This document shows positions 17,360 through 25,845 of a stretch of 64,000 nt of DNA, piece by piece (position 1 is the stretch's first letter; every line of letters starts with the position of its first letter). The DNA comes from Flaviflexus ciconiae (GTDB taxonomy: Bacteria > Actinomycetota > Actinomycetes > Actinomycetales > Actinomycetaceae). The position numbers and the translations under genes were made by a program. The stretch is taken from the NCBI RefSeq assembly GCF_003971195.1, contig NZ_CP034593.1, positions 1,302,001 to 1,366,000 of the forward strand, written 5' to 3'. Under the pieces are notes generated by a model that was given only the letters and a program-made list of their open reading frames with translations, was not told the DNA's origin and made no database searches.

Positions 17360-19773
17360 CTACCAGCTGAGCCTTACTTCTGCCCTAACCTTTGGCATGC
17401 CGAGGCTGACGAGGTTTGCCTTTTCCTCTTCGATCTCGGCGGTGACGTCCTCATGGCCGAGGAAGGCCGTGGAGATCATGAGCTTGATGCGGTTGAGTTG
17501 GTTCACCGGGGAGGCTCCCGCATCGTAGTCGATCGAGACGACATTGGCCTGCGGATATTTGGCTCTCAGCGCCTTGAACTGACCTCTGCCAACGACGTGG
17601 TTGGGGAGGCAGGCAAAGGGCTGGGCGCAGATGATGTTGGGGCATCCGTTCTCGATCATGTCCATCATGTCTGCAACGAGGTACCAGCCCTCCCCCGCCT
17701 GGTTACCGAGGGACACGATGTCTTGGGCCTTGTCTCGCAGCTCCTGGATCGTGGCTCCCGCTTCGAAGCGGGACGACTTCTCGAAGGCTTCCCGGGCCGG
17801 CTTCTCGTACTGCTGAAGGATCCACAGGCCAAGCTTTTGCATATTGGCCTGCTTCGCAGTGACGGAGCCGAGTGTGTCTCGCTTCCAGTCGGCGGTTGCG
17901 AGAGAGTTGTGGAAGAACTGGGCAAGCGAGGGAAGCTCAGCTTCGCAGCCTTCCGCCTCAACGGTTCCCACCGCGTTGTTATTCGCGTCGGGATGGTATT
18001 GGACGAGGATCTCTCCGACAATACCGACGCGTGGTTTGCGCGGGATGTCTTGGAGCGGTAACTCATCGAATTCTCTGACGACCTGCTTAAGCATCTTCGT
18101 GAACGTGGTTCGTTTACCCAAAGCCTCGGAGTACCCGGTTTCGAAGAACTCCTGGGCGATCCGATCCCACTTCTCGTAGAGCGCGGTCGCATTGCCGTCG
18201 ATCTGGTAGGGCCGGGTGCGTAGGAGTACCTTTTGGAGGACGTCACCAATCGTCACAGCCTGGAAGGCGCGGTGCAGCATCGGAACCGAAAGCGTGAATC
18301 CGGGGTGTTCTTCCAGTCCCTGAGCGGAGGCCGCGATCACGGGAACCTGGGGATATCCAGCATCTGCCAGCCCCTTGCGGAGCATGCCGGCATAGTTGGT
18401 CGCACGGCACATGCCACCGGTCTGGGTGATGATCACTGCCGTCGAGTCGGGATCTTCGATCCCGTCCGTGAACTGGGAGATCAACTGTCCAATGACAACG
18501 ATGGCGGGGTAACAGGCGTCGTTGTGGACGAAGGTGAGGCCGTTCTCGATGTTGTCCCGCGAGGCGTGCTCGAGGAGCTTCACGTTGTATCCGGCTCTGC
18601 GCAGGGCCGGAGCGAGGAGACGGAAGTGGATCGGTGCCATTTGAGGCGCCAGGATCGTGTATTCCTTCTTCATCTGCTTCGTGAACGCCACCCGAGGATA
18701 CTTCTCCGGTAGCTTCTCGGATGTTCCTGGAGTATCGGTGTCTTCCGGTCGGGTGGAAATGTTCTCGGATTCCAGTCGTTCATCGGCGGCCGCGGCGAGC
18801 GAGCGGAGCCGGATCCTGGCGGCACCGAGGTTCGACACTTCGTCGATCTTCAGTCCCGTGTAGACATCACTCTTCGCCTCGAGGATCTCGATGACCTGGT
18901 CGGAGGTCACGGCATCGAGCCCGCACCCAAACGAGGTGAGTTGGACGAGTTGCAGGTCGGGCCTGTCACCAACCGTGGCGGCCGCTTCGTAGAGCCGGGA
19001 GTGGTAGGACCACTGATCACGCACCCGGAGGGGGCGTTCAAGTTCACCGAAGTTCACGGCATCCTCGGTCGGCACCGCCATCCCCAACCCAATGATCACA
19101 TCGGGGATGCCGTCGTTAATTTCGGGGTCAAGGTGGTAGGTCCGACCAACATGACGGTGCCGCGGATCGGGCCGCCCGCGGCCAGCCCCGCCACCGTCTG
19201 AGTGGCAACCGCCTGGAACACCGAGGCCGCTATGTCCTCGTGAGGAACGCCCTGATTAAGAAGCGGCTGAACATCCGTCTTTGCGAACACACCGCACCGG
19301 GAGGCAATCGGGTACAGCTCCGTGTAGCGGGAGGCGAGCTCGTTGAGCCCGGCAGCATCCGTTGCCAGTAAGGATGCCATCTGGTCAACAAAGGCGCCGG
19401 TACCTCCGGCGCACGTGCCGTTCATCCGCTGCTCGGGTGTGGGGTGCAGGTAGGTAAGCTTCGCATCCTCACCACCCAGCTCGATGATGACATCGGTGTC
19501 AGGATATTGGCGGCGGGTCACCTCGGTCTCCGCAATGACCTCTTGCACAAACGGCACATCCAGTTGCTCCGCCAGTGCCATACCGCCCGACCCGGTGAAA
19601 GCTGGTTGCACTTCAGCATCGCCAAGTTCCCTACTAACGTCCTGGAGGAGCTTCGCGAGCTCAGCCCGCACGTCAGCGTTGTGTCGGCGGTAGTCACTGA
19701 AGACCGTCTGCTCTCCATCGAGCACCACGGCCTTCACAGTCGTCGAGCCAACATCGATCCCGAGTTTCAGCAT
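17360..19773 (-). pseudogene. 2-hydroxyacyl-CoA dehydratase activase (BadF family), internally deleted
   Basis: Two reading frames join at about 19139-19141. The 5' part (from ATG 19773, with GGAAGG upstream) is a BadF/BcrAD-type ATPase: KLGIDVGSTTVKAVVLDG, FTGSGGMALAEQL, ELGGEDAK, the [4Fe-4S] segment NGTCAGGTGAFVDQMA and [18 protein letters not shown]. The 3' part is the C-terminal region of the same large family ([55 protein letters not shown]). Family members I know run to about 1,400 residues or more, with a second ATPase domain and a DUF2229 region between. Here only about 804 codons remain and the junction is out of frame, so I infer an internal deletion of roughly 600 codons. A one-base sequencing slip alone would not explain the missing domains. 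Confidence 0.7.
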
Positions 19774-19868
19774 GTGCACAGTCCTTCCACTCATGCCGCC
19801 GTATCGAGAATCAAGTAGACTTTCATTCATGTTGAAATTAAATTCGCAACTTGGCACAAACCGCCACA

Positions 19869-19891
19869 ACTCGCCACTCCCACTGGCGAGT
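19869..19891. promoter_or_regulatory. palindrome in TetR/activase divergent promoter region
   Basis: ACTCGCCA (19869-19876) and its complement TGGCGAGT (19884-19891) with a 7-base spacer, 53 bases before the TetR-type start codon and 96 before the activase start. Position and symmetry fit an operator of the adjacent TetR regulator; binding is not shown. Confidence 0.45.
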
Positions 19892-19944
19892 ATCCTGGCA
19901 AAGTTTCCGTCAGCCCGAAACTTTGGGCCGTTGGTCTCTCTTTC

Positions 19945-20640
19945 ATGAGCACGTCGCGCGGCCCCCGCGCGGCGCGTGGGGAGATTCGGGAAAGGCTCGT
20001 TAAAGCCGCTCGTTCCTGCTTTTGGGAGCGCGATTATGGCACGGTGACGGTGCGTGAAATTGCGCATGAGGCGGGCGTCGATCCGGCTCTGGTCAGCTAC
20101 TACTTCGGCGGTAAAGCGAACCTGTTCCGGGAGGCCATGTCCCTGCCCGATGATCCGGTGGACCTTGTCATGGGAGTGTTCGAGGGTGACAGAGCCACGC
20201 TCGGCTACCGGGCTCTCATGACGGCAATGGCACTGTGGGAAGAGTCTGGTATGTCGAGCACTGTCAAGGTTCTCATCCGTTCCCTTCTCGGCTCCGAGTC
20301 CACCATGTCGGACTACCGGCAGTGGGTGGATGAAGCGGTCGTGACCCCCGCCGCCCGCATCCTCGGCGGCGAACACGTCCGGTACCGGATGGAGAACGGG
20401 ATCTCCCACATCATCGGCCTGCTTCTCGTGCGGTACATGGCCGAGGTTGAACCGATTGCCAGTATGTCCCGGGAAGAACTAGCCGCCCGCCACGGGCCCG
20501 TGGTCCAGGCTCTCTTCATGGGTCATCTCGCAGGCCCCGGCCCACTCACCGCCGCACCCTCGTCCCAAGAGTTCCTTAACACCAGCGAAGTCAAGGACTT
20601 GCCCAGTGACAAAGAGAAGGAACGACCGAGCGACGTATAA
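19945..20640 (+). CDS. TetR/AcrR family transcriptional regulator
   Basis: 231 residues. The N-terminal HTH is classical: IRERLVKAARSCFWERDYG, then TVREIAHEAGVDPALVSYYF and GGKANLFREAM. The ligand-binding domain resembles TetR_C-type regulators (TVKVLIRSLLGSESTM), and the hydrophilic C-terminal tail (KEKERPSDV) is probably disordered. It is transcribed divergently from the activase gene, and a 23-bp palindrome lies between them, so it probably regulates that gene and itself. The ATG at 19945 fits the HTH start; the SD is weak. Confidence 0.88.
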   Translation: MSTSRGPRAARGEIRERLVKAARSCFWERDYGTVTVREIAHEAGVDPALVSYYFGGKANLFREAMSLPDDPVDLVMGVFEGDRATLGYRALMTAMALWEESGMSSTVKVLIRSLLGSESTMSDYRQWVDEAVVTPAARILGGEHVRYRMENGISHIIGLLLVRYMAEVEPIASMSREELAARHGPVVQALFMGHLAGPGPLTAAPSSQEFLNTSEVKDLPSDKEKERPSDV

Positions 20641-20673
20641 GAGGTTCGAAGAAGCTCAGCGCACGATACACGG

Positions 20674-20783
20674 TTTGTGAACGGTCCAAAAGTGCTTCGT
20701 CAGCAGACGATTAATGCTCTTCTAGCGGACGTCATGTGGTTCGCTAGCGGTCCAAGAGTTTTTCGTTAGCGGACCATGAGCGA
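20674..20783. repeat. degenerate 20-24-bp tandem repeat running into a gene end
   Basis: Five units start at 20674, 20696, 20720, 20740 and 20762. The clearest are TTCGCTAGCGGTCCAAGAG and TTCGTTAGCGGACCATGAG. The last unit contains the stop codon (20766-20768) and final codons of the GNAT gene, so the array lies in the convergent gap and reaches into coding DNA. Confidence 0.65.
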
Positions 20784-21245
20784 TTCGGTGGCGCCTTCGA
20801 AGATGTCGGGTGACTGGGTTTCCCCTGTCATCTCAAAACCTTGTTGACGGTAGAACTCGATGGCCTCATCGTTCCCGTCGAGGACCCAGAGCTGGCAGGG
20901 AGCCGAACCGATCGCGTAGTTAAGGAGGGCGGTGCCGATCCCCCGCCGCTTGTACTCGTCCAGGATGTAGAGGGCGCCAACCTCAAGGAGGCGAGCGTGG
21001 CCCGGGCCGAGCGCTCTCGCGCTTGCGAGGCCCACCATCTTTCCTTCCCATAGGGCCACCCAGTAGGACACACCATCGGGCTCGGCGAGAGCTTTCGGGT
21101 AGATCTCCAGCATGCGATCCCGTTTGGAGTCGATGAGACTATCGGGGAGCTTGCCGCGGTACGTCTCGTCCCAGCACGTTGCATGCAAAGTTGCCATGTC
21201 CTCGACGTCAAGGACGGTGGCGGCACGTATTCCAAGAGATCGCAT
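20766..21245 (-). CDS. GNAT family N-acetyltransferase
   Basis: About 159 residues from the ATG at 21245. The fold is clear: an N-terminal strand and helix (GIRAATVLDVEDMATLH), the beta4 segment LLEVGALYILDEYKRRGIGTALL with the acetyl-CoA-binding RRGIGTA loop, and the C-terminal NDEAIEFYRQQGFEMTGE. It acetylates an unknown amine with acetyl-CoA. An upstream GTG-type start at 21293 would add 16 residues but runs through a hairpin, so the ATG is preferred. No Shine-Dalgarno sequence is visible; the message may be leaderless. Confidence 0.85.
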   Translation of the reverse strand: MRSLGIRAATVLDVEDMATLHATCWDETYRGKLPDSLIDSKRDRMLEIYPKALAEPDGVSYWVALWEGKMVGLASARALGPGHARLLEVGALYILDEYKRRGIGTALLNYAIGSAPCQLWVLDGNDEAIEFYRQQGFEMTGETQSPDIFEGATESLMVR

Positions 21246-21276
21246 GGAACATGTGTAGCACACGAGGTTCCACTCC

Positions 21277-21299
21277 CCCGCATTGGCAAGCAATGCGGG
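21277..21299. other. inverted repeat between GNAT and nucleotidase genes
   Basis: CCCGCATT (21277-21284) and AATGCGGG (21292-21299) with a 7-base loop, in the divergent region of the GNAT and 5'-nucleotidase genes. It could be an operator or a short hairpin. Confidence 0.4.
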
Positions 21300-21471
21300 T
21301 CATTCCACGGAACAAGTCCGCCTTTGAAAAGGCGTGACGCTGTGCGTTCTTTCTCGGGCAACATCCGTTCTCAAGGGGCGCGAATGCGTGAGCGGGGTTA
21401 CGCTTTCTTCACCCGAGTTATCGCAGGCCGCGGTGCTCAGTTCAAGGTCTCACCGAAGGAGTTACGGACCT

Positions 21472-23985
21472 ATGAGAAGAAATAAAACGTTATGGACCGG
21501 CGGTTTAGCCGCAGCCCTTGCCTTCACCCCATCGATTGCATCCGCAACAACGACCGATTCCGATACGGAAGCGGCCGCTCTCGACCACATCACCGTGCTT
21601 GCCACAACCGATACGCACGGCACGATTCTTGATTACGACTACTTCACCGGAGAAGAGTTCGGTGCCTCGAACCCCGACAACGCGCGTGGCATGGAGCGCC
21701 TCTCCACCGCGATCACGGAGATCCGGGACCAAGAAGGAGCCGAATCGGTTCTCCTGCTCGACAATGGCGATGCTAATCAGGGCAATCCGCTCGCCACCGT
21801 TTATCACGCCAACCGTGGCGATGGCACCGTTGACCCGGTTGCCGCCGTCTACAACCACCTCGACTACGACGCAGGGGTCGTTGGTAACCACGAATACAAC
21901 TACGGACTTGACGACCTCGACCAGTACGAAGACAACCTGGACATGGCACTCCTTGGCGCCAACGTCATCGAAGACGCCACCGGCGACGTCTACCACACGC
22001 CGTGGACCATGATTACCAAGGAGACAGCCCAGGGCGACCCCGTCGACATTGCCGTGATCGGCGTTGTTACCCCGGGCGTACGGATCTGGGACAGGCTCCA
22101 CGTGGATGGCGTCCTCACCTTTGAGGATCCCGTCGAATCTCTTCAGAAGTGGGTTCCCGAAGCCGAAGAGGCAGGCGCGGACGTTGTTATCGTCCTTGCC
22201 CACACCGGCCTCGACAACCCCGGCTACGAATGGGATCCGGCCGATCTTGAAGAGAACGTTGCCACGTCCATCGCCGAGAACGTTGATGGCATCGATGTCA
22301 TCGTCGGCGGGCACTCCCACCAGACCAACAACGCACAGGTCTATCTCGAGACCCCCTCAGGGCGACAGGTGCTCTTCACCCAGCCCGGTTACCATGCTCG
22401 CTTTGCGTCCTGGGTGACGATTCACCTCGACGAGGGTGCCGATGGTAGCCCGGAGGTTGTCTGGGAAAACAGCGCCAAGCCTGCCGCAGAAATGCTCCAG
22501 GCCTCGATGTACGAGAAGGACCCGGAGATAGCCGCGGTGATCGAGGACTGGCACAATGAGACCCTCGCCTGGGTTGCCACCGTCGTTGCGCAAGCAACGG
22601 AGGACATGCCGGCGGCGAGCTCACGCTACGAAGACACCGCGATCCTCGACTTCATTCAAAAGGTCCAAACCGATGAAGTCGCACGAGCCCTCGAAGGCAA
22701 CGCGGAGTACGCCGATGTTCCGATCCTGTCGATCGCAGCGCCGTTCTCCCGCACGGCCGTCTTCACCGAAGGCGACGTGACCGTGGCCGACATGGCTGCC
22801 CTGTACATCTACGACAACACGTTGATGGCAGTCGAAATGACGGGCACCGAGGTGCGCGACTATCTCGAGTACGCGGCCCGCTACTACGAGCAGGTTGAAC
22901 CCGACACGGAAATCACCGACTGGGATGACGTCACGAACGCCGTATACCCGGATGTTCCAAATGGAATCCCGGACTACGCCTACGACGCCATGTCCGGCAT
23001 CAACTACCACATCAACATCTCCAAACCCCTCGGCGATCGCATCGAGAACCTCAGCTACGACGACGGCACGCCGGTTGGCGCTGATGATCGTTTCGTTGTT
23101 GCTCTCAACAACTACCGTCAGTCCGGAGGGTCCGGATATCCGCACGTTGTTGACGCCGATATTGTCTACAACGAACAGATGGCGATCCGGGATCTCATGA
23201 TCGACTGGGCAATCGCCGAGCAGGTCATCGACCCGGCCGACTTCTTTGTTGAAAACTGGTCGGTCTCCGCCTCCTCCGTCGAAGATCCGGAGCCCGTCAC
23301 CGGCAATGTCTTTGAGCTCTCCAACGACTGGACGTCCGGCAGCGTTGAACTGACGTTTAAATACGGCAGGGTCGGCGACGAAGTCCTCGTGGGCGACTGG
23401 GATGGCGACGGCACGGACACCCTCGGTGTCCGCAGGGGTCACACCTTCTACCTGAACAACGAACTCGTTGGCGGCAACGCCGATAGCGAGTTCAAGTACG
23501 GTCGCGATAACGACGAGGTTCTTGTTGGTGACTGGGACGGCGACGGCACCGACACCCTCGGTGTTCGCCGCGGGCACACCTTCTACCTCATGAACACCCT
23601 CCAGGGCGGGGACGCCGAGCAGGAGTTCAAGTACGGTCGCGACAACGACGAGGTCCTCATTGGTGACTGGGACGGCACCGACGGTGACACCATCACGGTG
23701 CGCCGCGACACGACGTTCTTCGTCAACAACGAACTCGTTGGCGGCAACGCCGACACCTCCTACGCTTACGGCCGCACCGGCGACACCGCCCTTGCTGGCG
23801 ACTTTGATGGCGATGGCAATGACACGGTCCTCCTGATCCGTGGCAACGTGTTCTACGTGAACAACGCCCTCGTTGGGGGACCCGCCGAGTCAACGCTCGA
23901 ATTCGGTCACGAGGGAGACACCTTCCTTGTTGGCGACTGGGACGGCGATGGCACCGACACTCCCGGCGTCAACCACGTCAACTAG
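21472..23985 (+). CDS. secreted 5'-nucleotidase/2',3'-cyclic phosphodiesterase family protein
   Basis: 837 residues. A signal peptide (RRNKTLWTGGLAAALAF, cleaved near ASA) leads into a metallophosphatase domain with the metal-binding blocks LATTDTHGT, LLDNGDANQGN, VVGNHEYNYG and VGGHSHQT. A 5'-nucleotidase C-terminal domain follows (ILSIAAPFSRTAVF, LNNYRQSGGSGYP). The last 210 residues hold five 45-residue repeats with the pattern YGR.GDEVLVGDWDGDGTDT, whose DxDGDG loops resemble calcium sites. There is no LPXTG sorting signal, so the repeats may hold it at the surface. ATG 21472 has AAGGAG upstream. It probably scavenges phosphate and nucleosides from nucleotides outside the cell. Confidence 0.92.
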   Translation: MRRNKTLWTGGLAAALAFTPSIASATTTDSDTEAAALDHITVLATTDTHGTILDYDYFTGEEFGASNPDNARGMERLSTAITEIRDQEGAESVLLLDNGDANQGNPLATVYHANRGDGTVDPVAAVYNHLDYDAGVVGNHEYNYGLDDLDQYEDNLDMALLGANVIEDATGDVYHTPWTMITKETAQGDPVDIAVIGVVTPGVRIWDRLHVDGVLTFEDPVESLQKWVPEAEEAGADVVIVLAHTGLDNPGYEWDPADLEENVATSIAENVDGIDVIVGGHSHQTNNAQVYLETPSGRQVLFTQPGYHARFASWVTIHLDEGADGSPEVVWENSAKPAAEMLQASMYEKDPEIAAVIEDWHNETLAWVATVVAQATEDMPAASSRYEDTAILDFIQKVQTDEVARALEGNAEYADVPILSIAAPFSRTAVFTEGDVTVADMAALYIYDNTLMAVEMTGTEVRDYLEYAARYYEQVEPDTEITDWDDVTNAVYPDVPNGIPDYAYDAMSGINYHINISKPLGDRIENLSYDDGTPVGADDRFVVALNNYRQSGGSGYPHVVDADIVYNEQMAIRDLMIDWAIAEQVIDPADFFVENWSVSASSVEDPEPVTGNVFELSNDWTSGSVELTFKYGRVGDEVLVGDWDGDGTDTLGVRRGHTFYLNNELVGGNADSEFKYGRDNDEVLVGDWDGDGTDTLGVRRGHTFYLMNTLQGGDAEQEFKYGRDNDEVLIGDWDGTDGDTITVRRDTTFFVNNELVGGNADTSYAYGRTGDTALAGDFDGDGNDTVLLIRGNVFYVNNALVGGPAESTLEFGHEGDTFLVGDWDGDGTDTPGVNHVN

Positions 23986-24049
23986 AAACCCTCCCCGGGC
24001 AATCACGTGTTCGCCCCGCCATTGACTCGAACACCCTGATTGCACAGAG

Positions 24050-24093
24050 CTGCTCCCCGATCTCGGACCAATGATTCCGACATCGGGGAGCAG
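24050..24093 (+). terminator. terminator of the nucleotidase gene
   Basis: A 12-bp perfect stem (CTGCTCCCCGAT at 24050-24061, with 24082-24093) with an inner TCGGA/TCCGA pair, followed by TTTCCC. Confidence 0.75.
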
Positions 24094-24233
24094 TTTCCCG
24101 TCACTTACATCTTCACGCTGCCACGCTCAATCGGCCATTTCCACCATTGATAGCCGGACGTTCCCGTCCCGAATCATCACCGCCCCGAAGCGCCACCAAC
24201 CTCGGCATGCTCCACCCTCAAGAAAATACCGAC

Positions 24234-24422
24234 TTAGTCGCCGAACAGTTCCTCGACCGTCGATCCCAAAACCTTCGCAATGTCGAGTGCGAGGAAGACA
24301 CTCGGGGCATAGTCGCCACCCTCGATGGCGACAACGGTTTGGCGGGAAACACCCACAGCCTTCGCCAGGTCAGCCTGCGTGAAGCGAAGCTCCTTGCGCT
24401 TATCTCTTATCTGCTCACGCAC
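24234..24422 (-). CDS. small XRE-family HTH regulator
   Basis: 62 residues, essentially a bare helix-turn-helix: REQIRDKRKELRFTQADLAKA, then VGVSRQTVVAIEGGDYAPSV and the C-terminal LGSTVEELFGD. It resembles short YozG-type regulators that are often encoded beside a small membrane protein, as here. It follows the membrane-protein gene by 123 bases on the same strand and probably shares its promoter. It is the natural candidate to bind the four palindromes at 25059-25150. Confidence 0.9.
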   Translation of the reverse strand: MREQIRDKRKELRFTQADLAKAVGVSRQTVVAIEGGDYAPSVFLALDIAKVLGSTVEELFGD

Positions 24423-24545
24423 GGTTACCCCGCCTGCCCACGCGAGGTCTCACAGAGCCAGCCCCGCATAGCATCCCCCACGCACCACCTCGCGAGCTCA
24501 CGCCGCGGAGCGCGATCGCCGTGTCGACCGAGTACATCCCAGCCA

Positions 24546-25046
24546 TCACTCATCGTCCTCCGCTTCTTCGGCGCGGGCCGCCTTCTTCGAGGACACGGTC
24601 ACGGCGACTAGGCCAACCGCTCCACCGACGAGACCTCCCGCTGCGAAGCCCTTGAGGAAAGACTCCATGATGTCGGTAATCTCAGCCGACAGAATTCCTG
24701 GAATCAGTGGCTCGCCCGTCACGGACATAATCAGTGCAACAGCCGACATAACCAGCACGAAGATGCACAGCAGAATGACCGACCTCCGCCATATCCGATC
24801 CCCCTGCCGGCCCGCCACCGCGTAGATATCGACGCCATCCTTCTTCGACCGGTAGGTGAAGAGCAGGTGCGGCACAAGAGTGGCCACAAGAACCAGCAGG
24901 AAAAACGCGACCCATCCGAAGGCCAGAACGATGACCGAGGCAACGAGACCCATGCCGTAGTTGACGTTAAGTGCCCACCTTGCCGCGTTTCCCATGACGT
25001 GCGATTCTCGCTCGTCGATGATCCATCCATTTGAGTCCGGTTTCAT
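24546..25046 (-). CDS. four-helix membrane protein paired with XRE regulator
   Basis: 166 residues. About four membrane helices: two close together at 25-65 (MGLVASVIVLAFGWVAFFLL), one at about 95-115 (SVILLCIFVLVMSAVALIM) and a Gly-rich one at about 130-152, then a Lys/Ala/Glu-rich tail. It resembles the membrane partners of small XRE regulators (DUF2178-like), but I cannot assign a family. GAGGAGGGG directly precedes the ATG at 25046. Four operator-like palindromes begin 13 bases upstream, so its promoter is probably tightly repressed or autoregulated. Confidence 0.8.
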   Translation of the reverse strand: MKPDSNGWIIDERESHVMGNAARWALNVNYGMGLVASVIVLAFGWVAFFLLVLVATLVPHLLFTYRSKKDGVDIYAVAGRQGDRIWRRSVILLCIFVLVMSAVALIMSVTGEPLIPGILSAEITDIMESFLKGFAAGGLVGGAVGLVAVTVSSKKAARAEEAEDDE

Positions 25047-25058
25047 GACCCCTCCTCA

Positions 25059-25150
25059 TGTCAAGCATCTTTGACACTTACAGTCAACCATACCTGACAT
25101 TACATGTCAATGATTCTTGACTAACTAAGTCAAGCATTCTTGACACCAGC
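25059..25150. promoter_or_regulatory. four 18-bp palindromes at exact 23-bp spacing
   Basis: Four units start at 25059, 25082, 25105 and 25128. The first 18 bases of each fit the palindrome TGTCAAGCATTCTTGACA: TGTCAAGCATCTTTGACA, AGTCAACCATACCTGACA, TGTCAATGATTCTTGACT and AGTCAAGCATTCTTGACA. The half-site TTGACA also matches a sigma-70-type -35 box, so binding would block the promoter. They lie directly upstream of the membrane-protein/XRE pair. Confidence 0.8.
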
Positions 25151-25312
25151 GTTTCTGAACCCGAAGCACTGCTTCAAGATCGAGCGGGTCACGGCGCAGA
25201 GCGAGGAAACTCGGGATTATCTGAATACACGTCGAGCAAAGCCGTCCGAACAGGGGCGATGGGGCTTAGGGTGGAATAAACACAGAAATCATCATTGAGA
25301 AAGCAGGTCGCC

Positions 25313-25630
25313 ATGTCTGAGTACCTCCCCAACGTCTACACCGAGTTCCGCGAGAAGTTCCCCGAGGTTGCCGACAACCAGGACGAGCTCGCCGCCAGCA
25401 TCGATCAGGCTGGTCCGCTCGACGATAAGACGAGCCGTCTCGTTAAGCTCGGCATTGCCCTTGGCGGGCAGGCGGACGGCGCCGTCCGCTCCAACGTTCG
25501 CAAGGCCCTGAAGGCCGGAGCCAGCCGCGAGGAAGTTGAGCACGCAATCCTGCTCGGCCTCACCACCCGAGGCTTCCCGGCAACGGTCGCCGCATGGCAG
25601 TGGATGAACGAGGTCGTCGACGAGGACTAA
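25313..25630 (+). CDS. carboxymuconolactone decarboxylase (CMD) family protein
   Basis: 105 residues with the all-helical CMD core: LDDKTSRLVKLGIALGGQAD, GAVRSNVRKALKAGASREEV and EHAILLGLTTRGFPATVAAW. The fold is shared with AhpD-like disulfide reductases, but this protein has no cysteine at all, so it cannot do CxxC redox chemistry. Its real reaction is unknown. ATG 25313 (with AAGCAGG upstream) is preferred to the start six codons earlier. It is probably monocistronic. Confidence 0.85.
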   Translation: MSEYLPNVYTEFREKFPEVADNQDELAASIDQAGPLDDKTSRLVKLGIALGGQADGAVRSNVRKALKAGASREEVEHAILLGLTTRGFPATVAAWQWMNEVVDED

Positions 25631-25659
25631 TCCCGCTAAGACAATCGACAAAAGGAGCC

Positions 25660-25740
25660 ATGCCTATAGCACTGATCCAGGCAGGACTTGTCCTTGGTGC
25701 CCGTACGGGCATGCTCCCCCAATCTCCCCGGTGGAAGTAG
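25660..25740 (+). CDS. possible 26-residue peptide
   Basis: ATG at 25660, preceded by AAAGGAG only two bases away, opens a 26-codon frame (MPIALIQAGLVLGARTGML in part) ending TAG. It lies 29 bases after the CMD gene. The peptide is mildly hydrophobic and resembles nothing I know. The close SD spacing and short length keep confidence low. Confidence 0.2.
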   Translation: MPIALIQAGLVLGARTGMLPQSPRWK

Positions 25741-25790
25741 GTTCCTTCCCGCACTAACCGCGACTGAAGCCGATAGCCTCCTCCAAAAGC

Positions 25791-25820
25791 AGTTCCCCGC
25801 ACGACATGTGCGGGGGAACT
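25791..25820 (-). terminator. rpsB-tsf terminator
   Basis: AGTTCCCCGCAC (25791-25802) pairs with GTGCGGGGGAACT (25808-25820) apart from one bulged G. On the minus strand it is followed by GCTTTTGG. It sits just past the tsf stop; the rest of 25741-25845 holds nothing else. Confidence 0.75.
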
Positions 25821-25845
25821 GGCTGTCTAAGTTAGACGAGTGTGA

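Noticed and set aside
17290..17375. tRNA-like sequence (GCTCAGCTGGTAGC on the minus strand and GCGGGTCGAAT nearby)
   Set aside because: The D-arm-like part is the coding end of the activase gene (RLSW-stop). The other part is a terminator arm, and there is no acceptor stem, anticodon arm or correct spacing.
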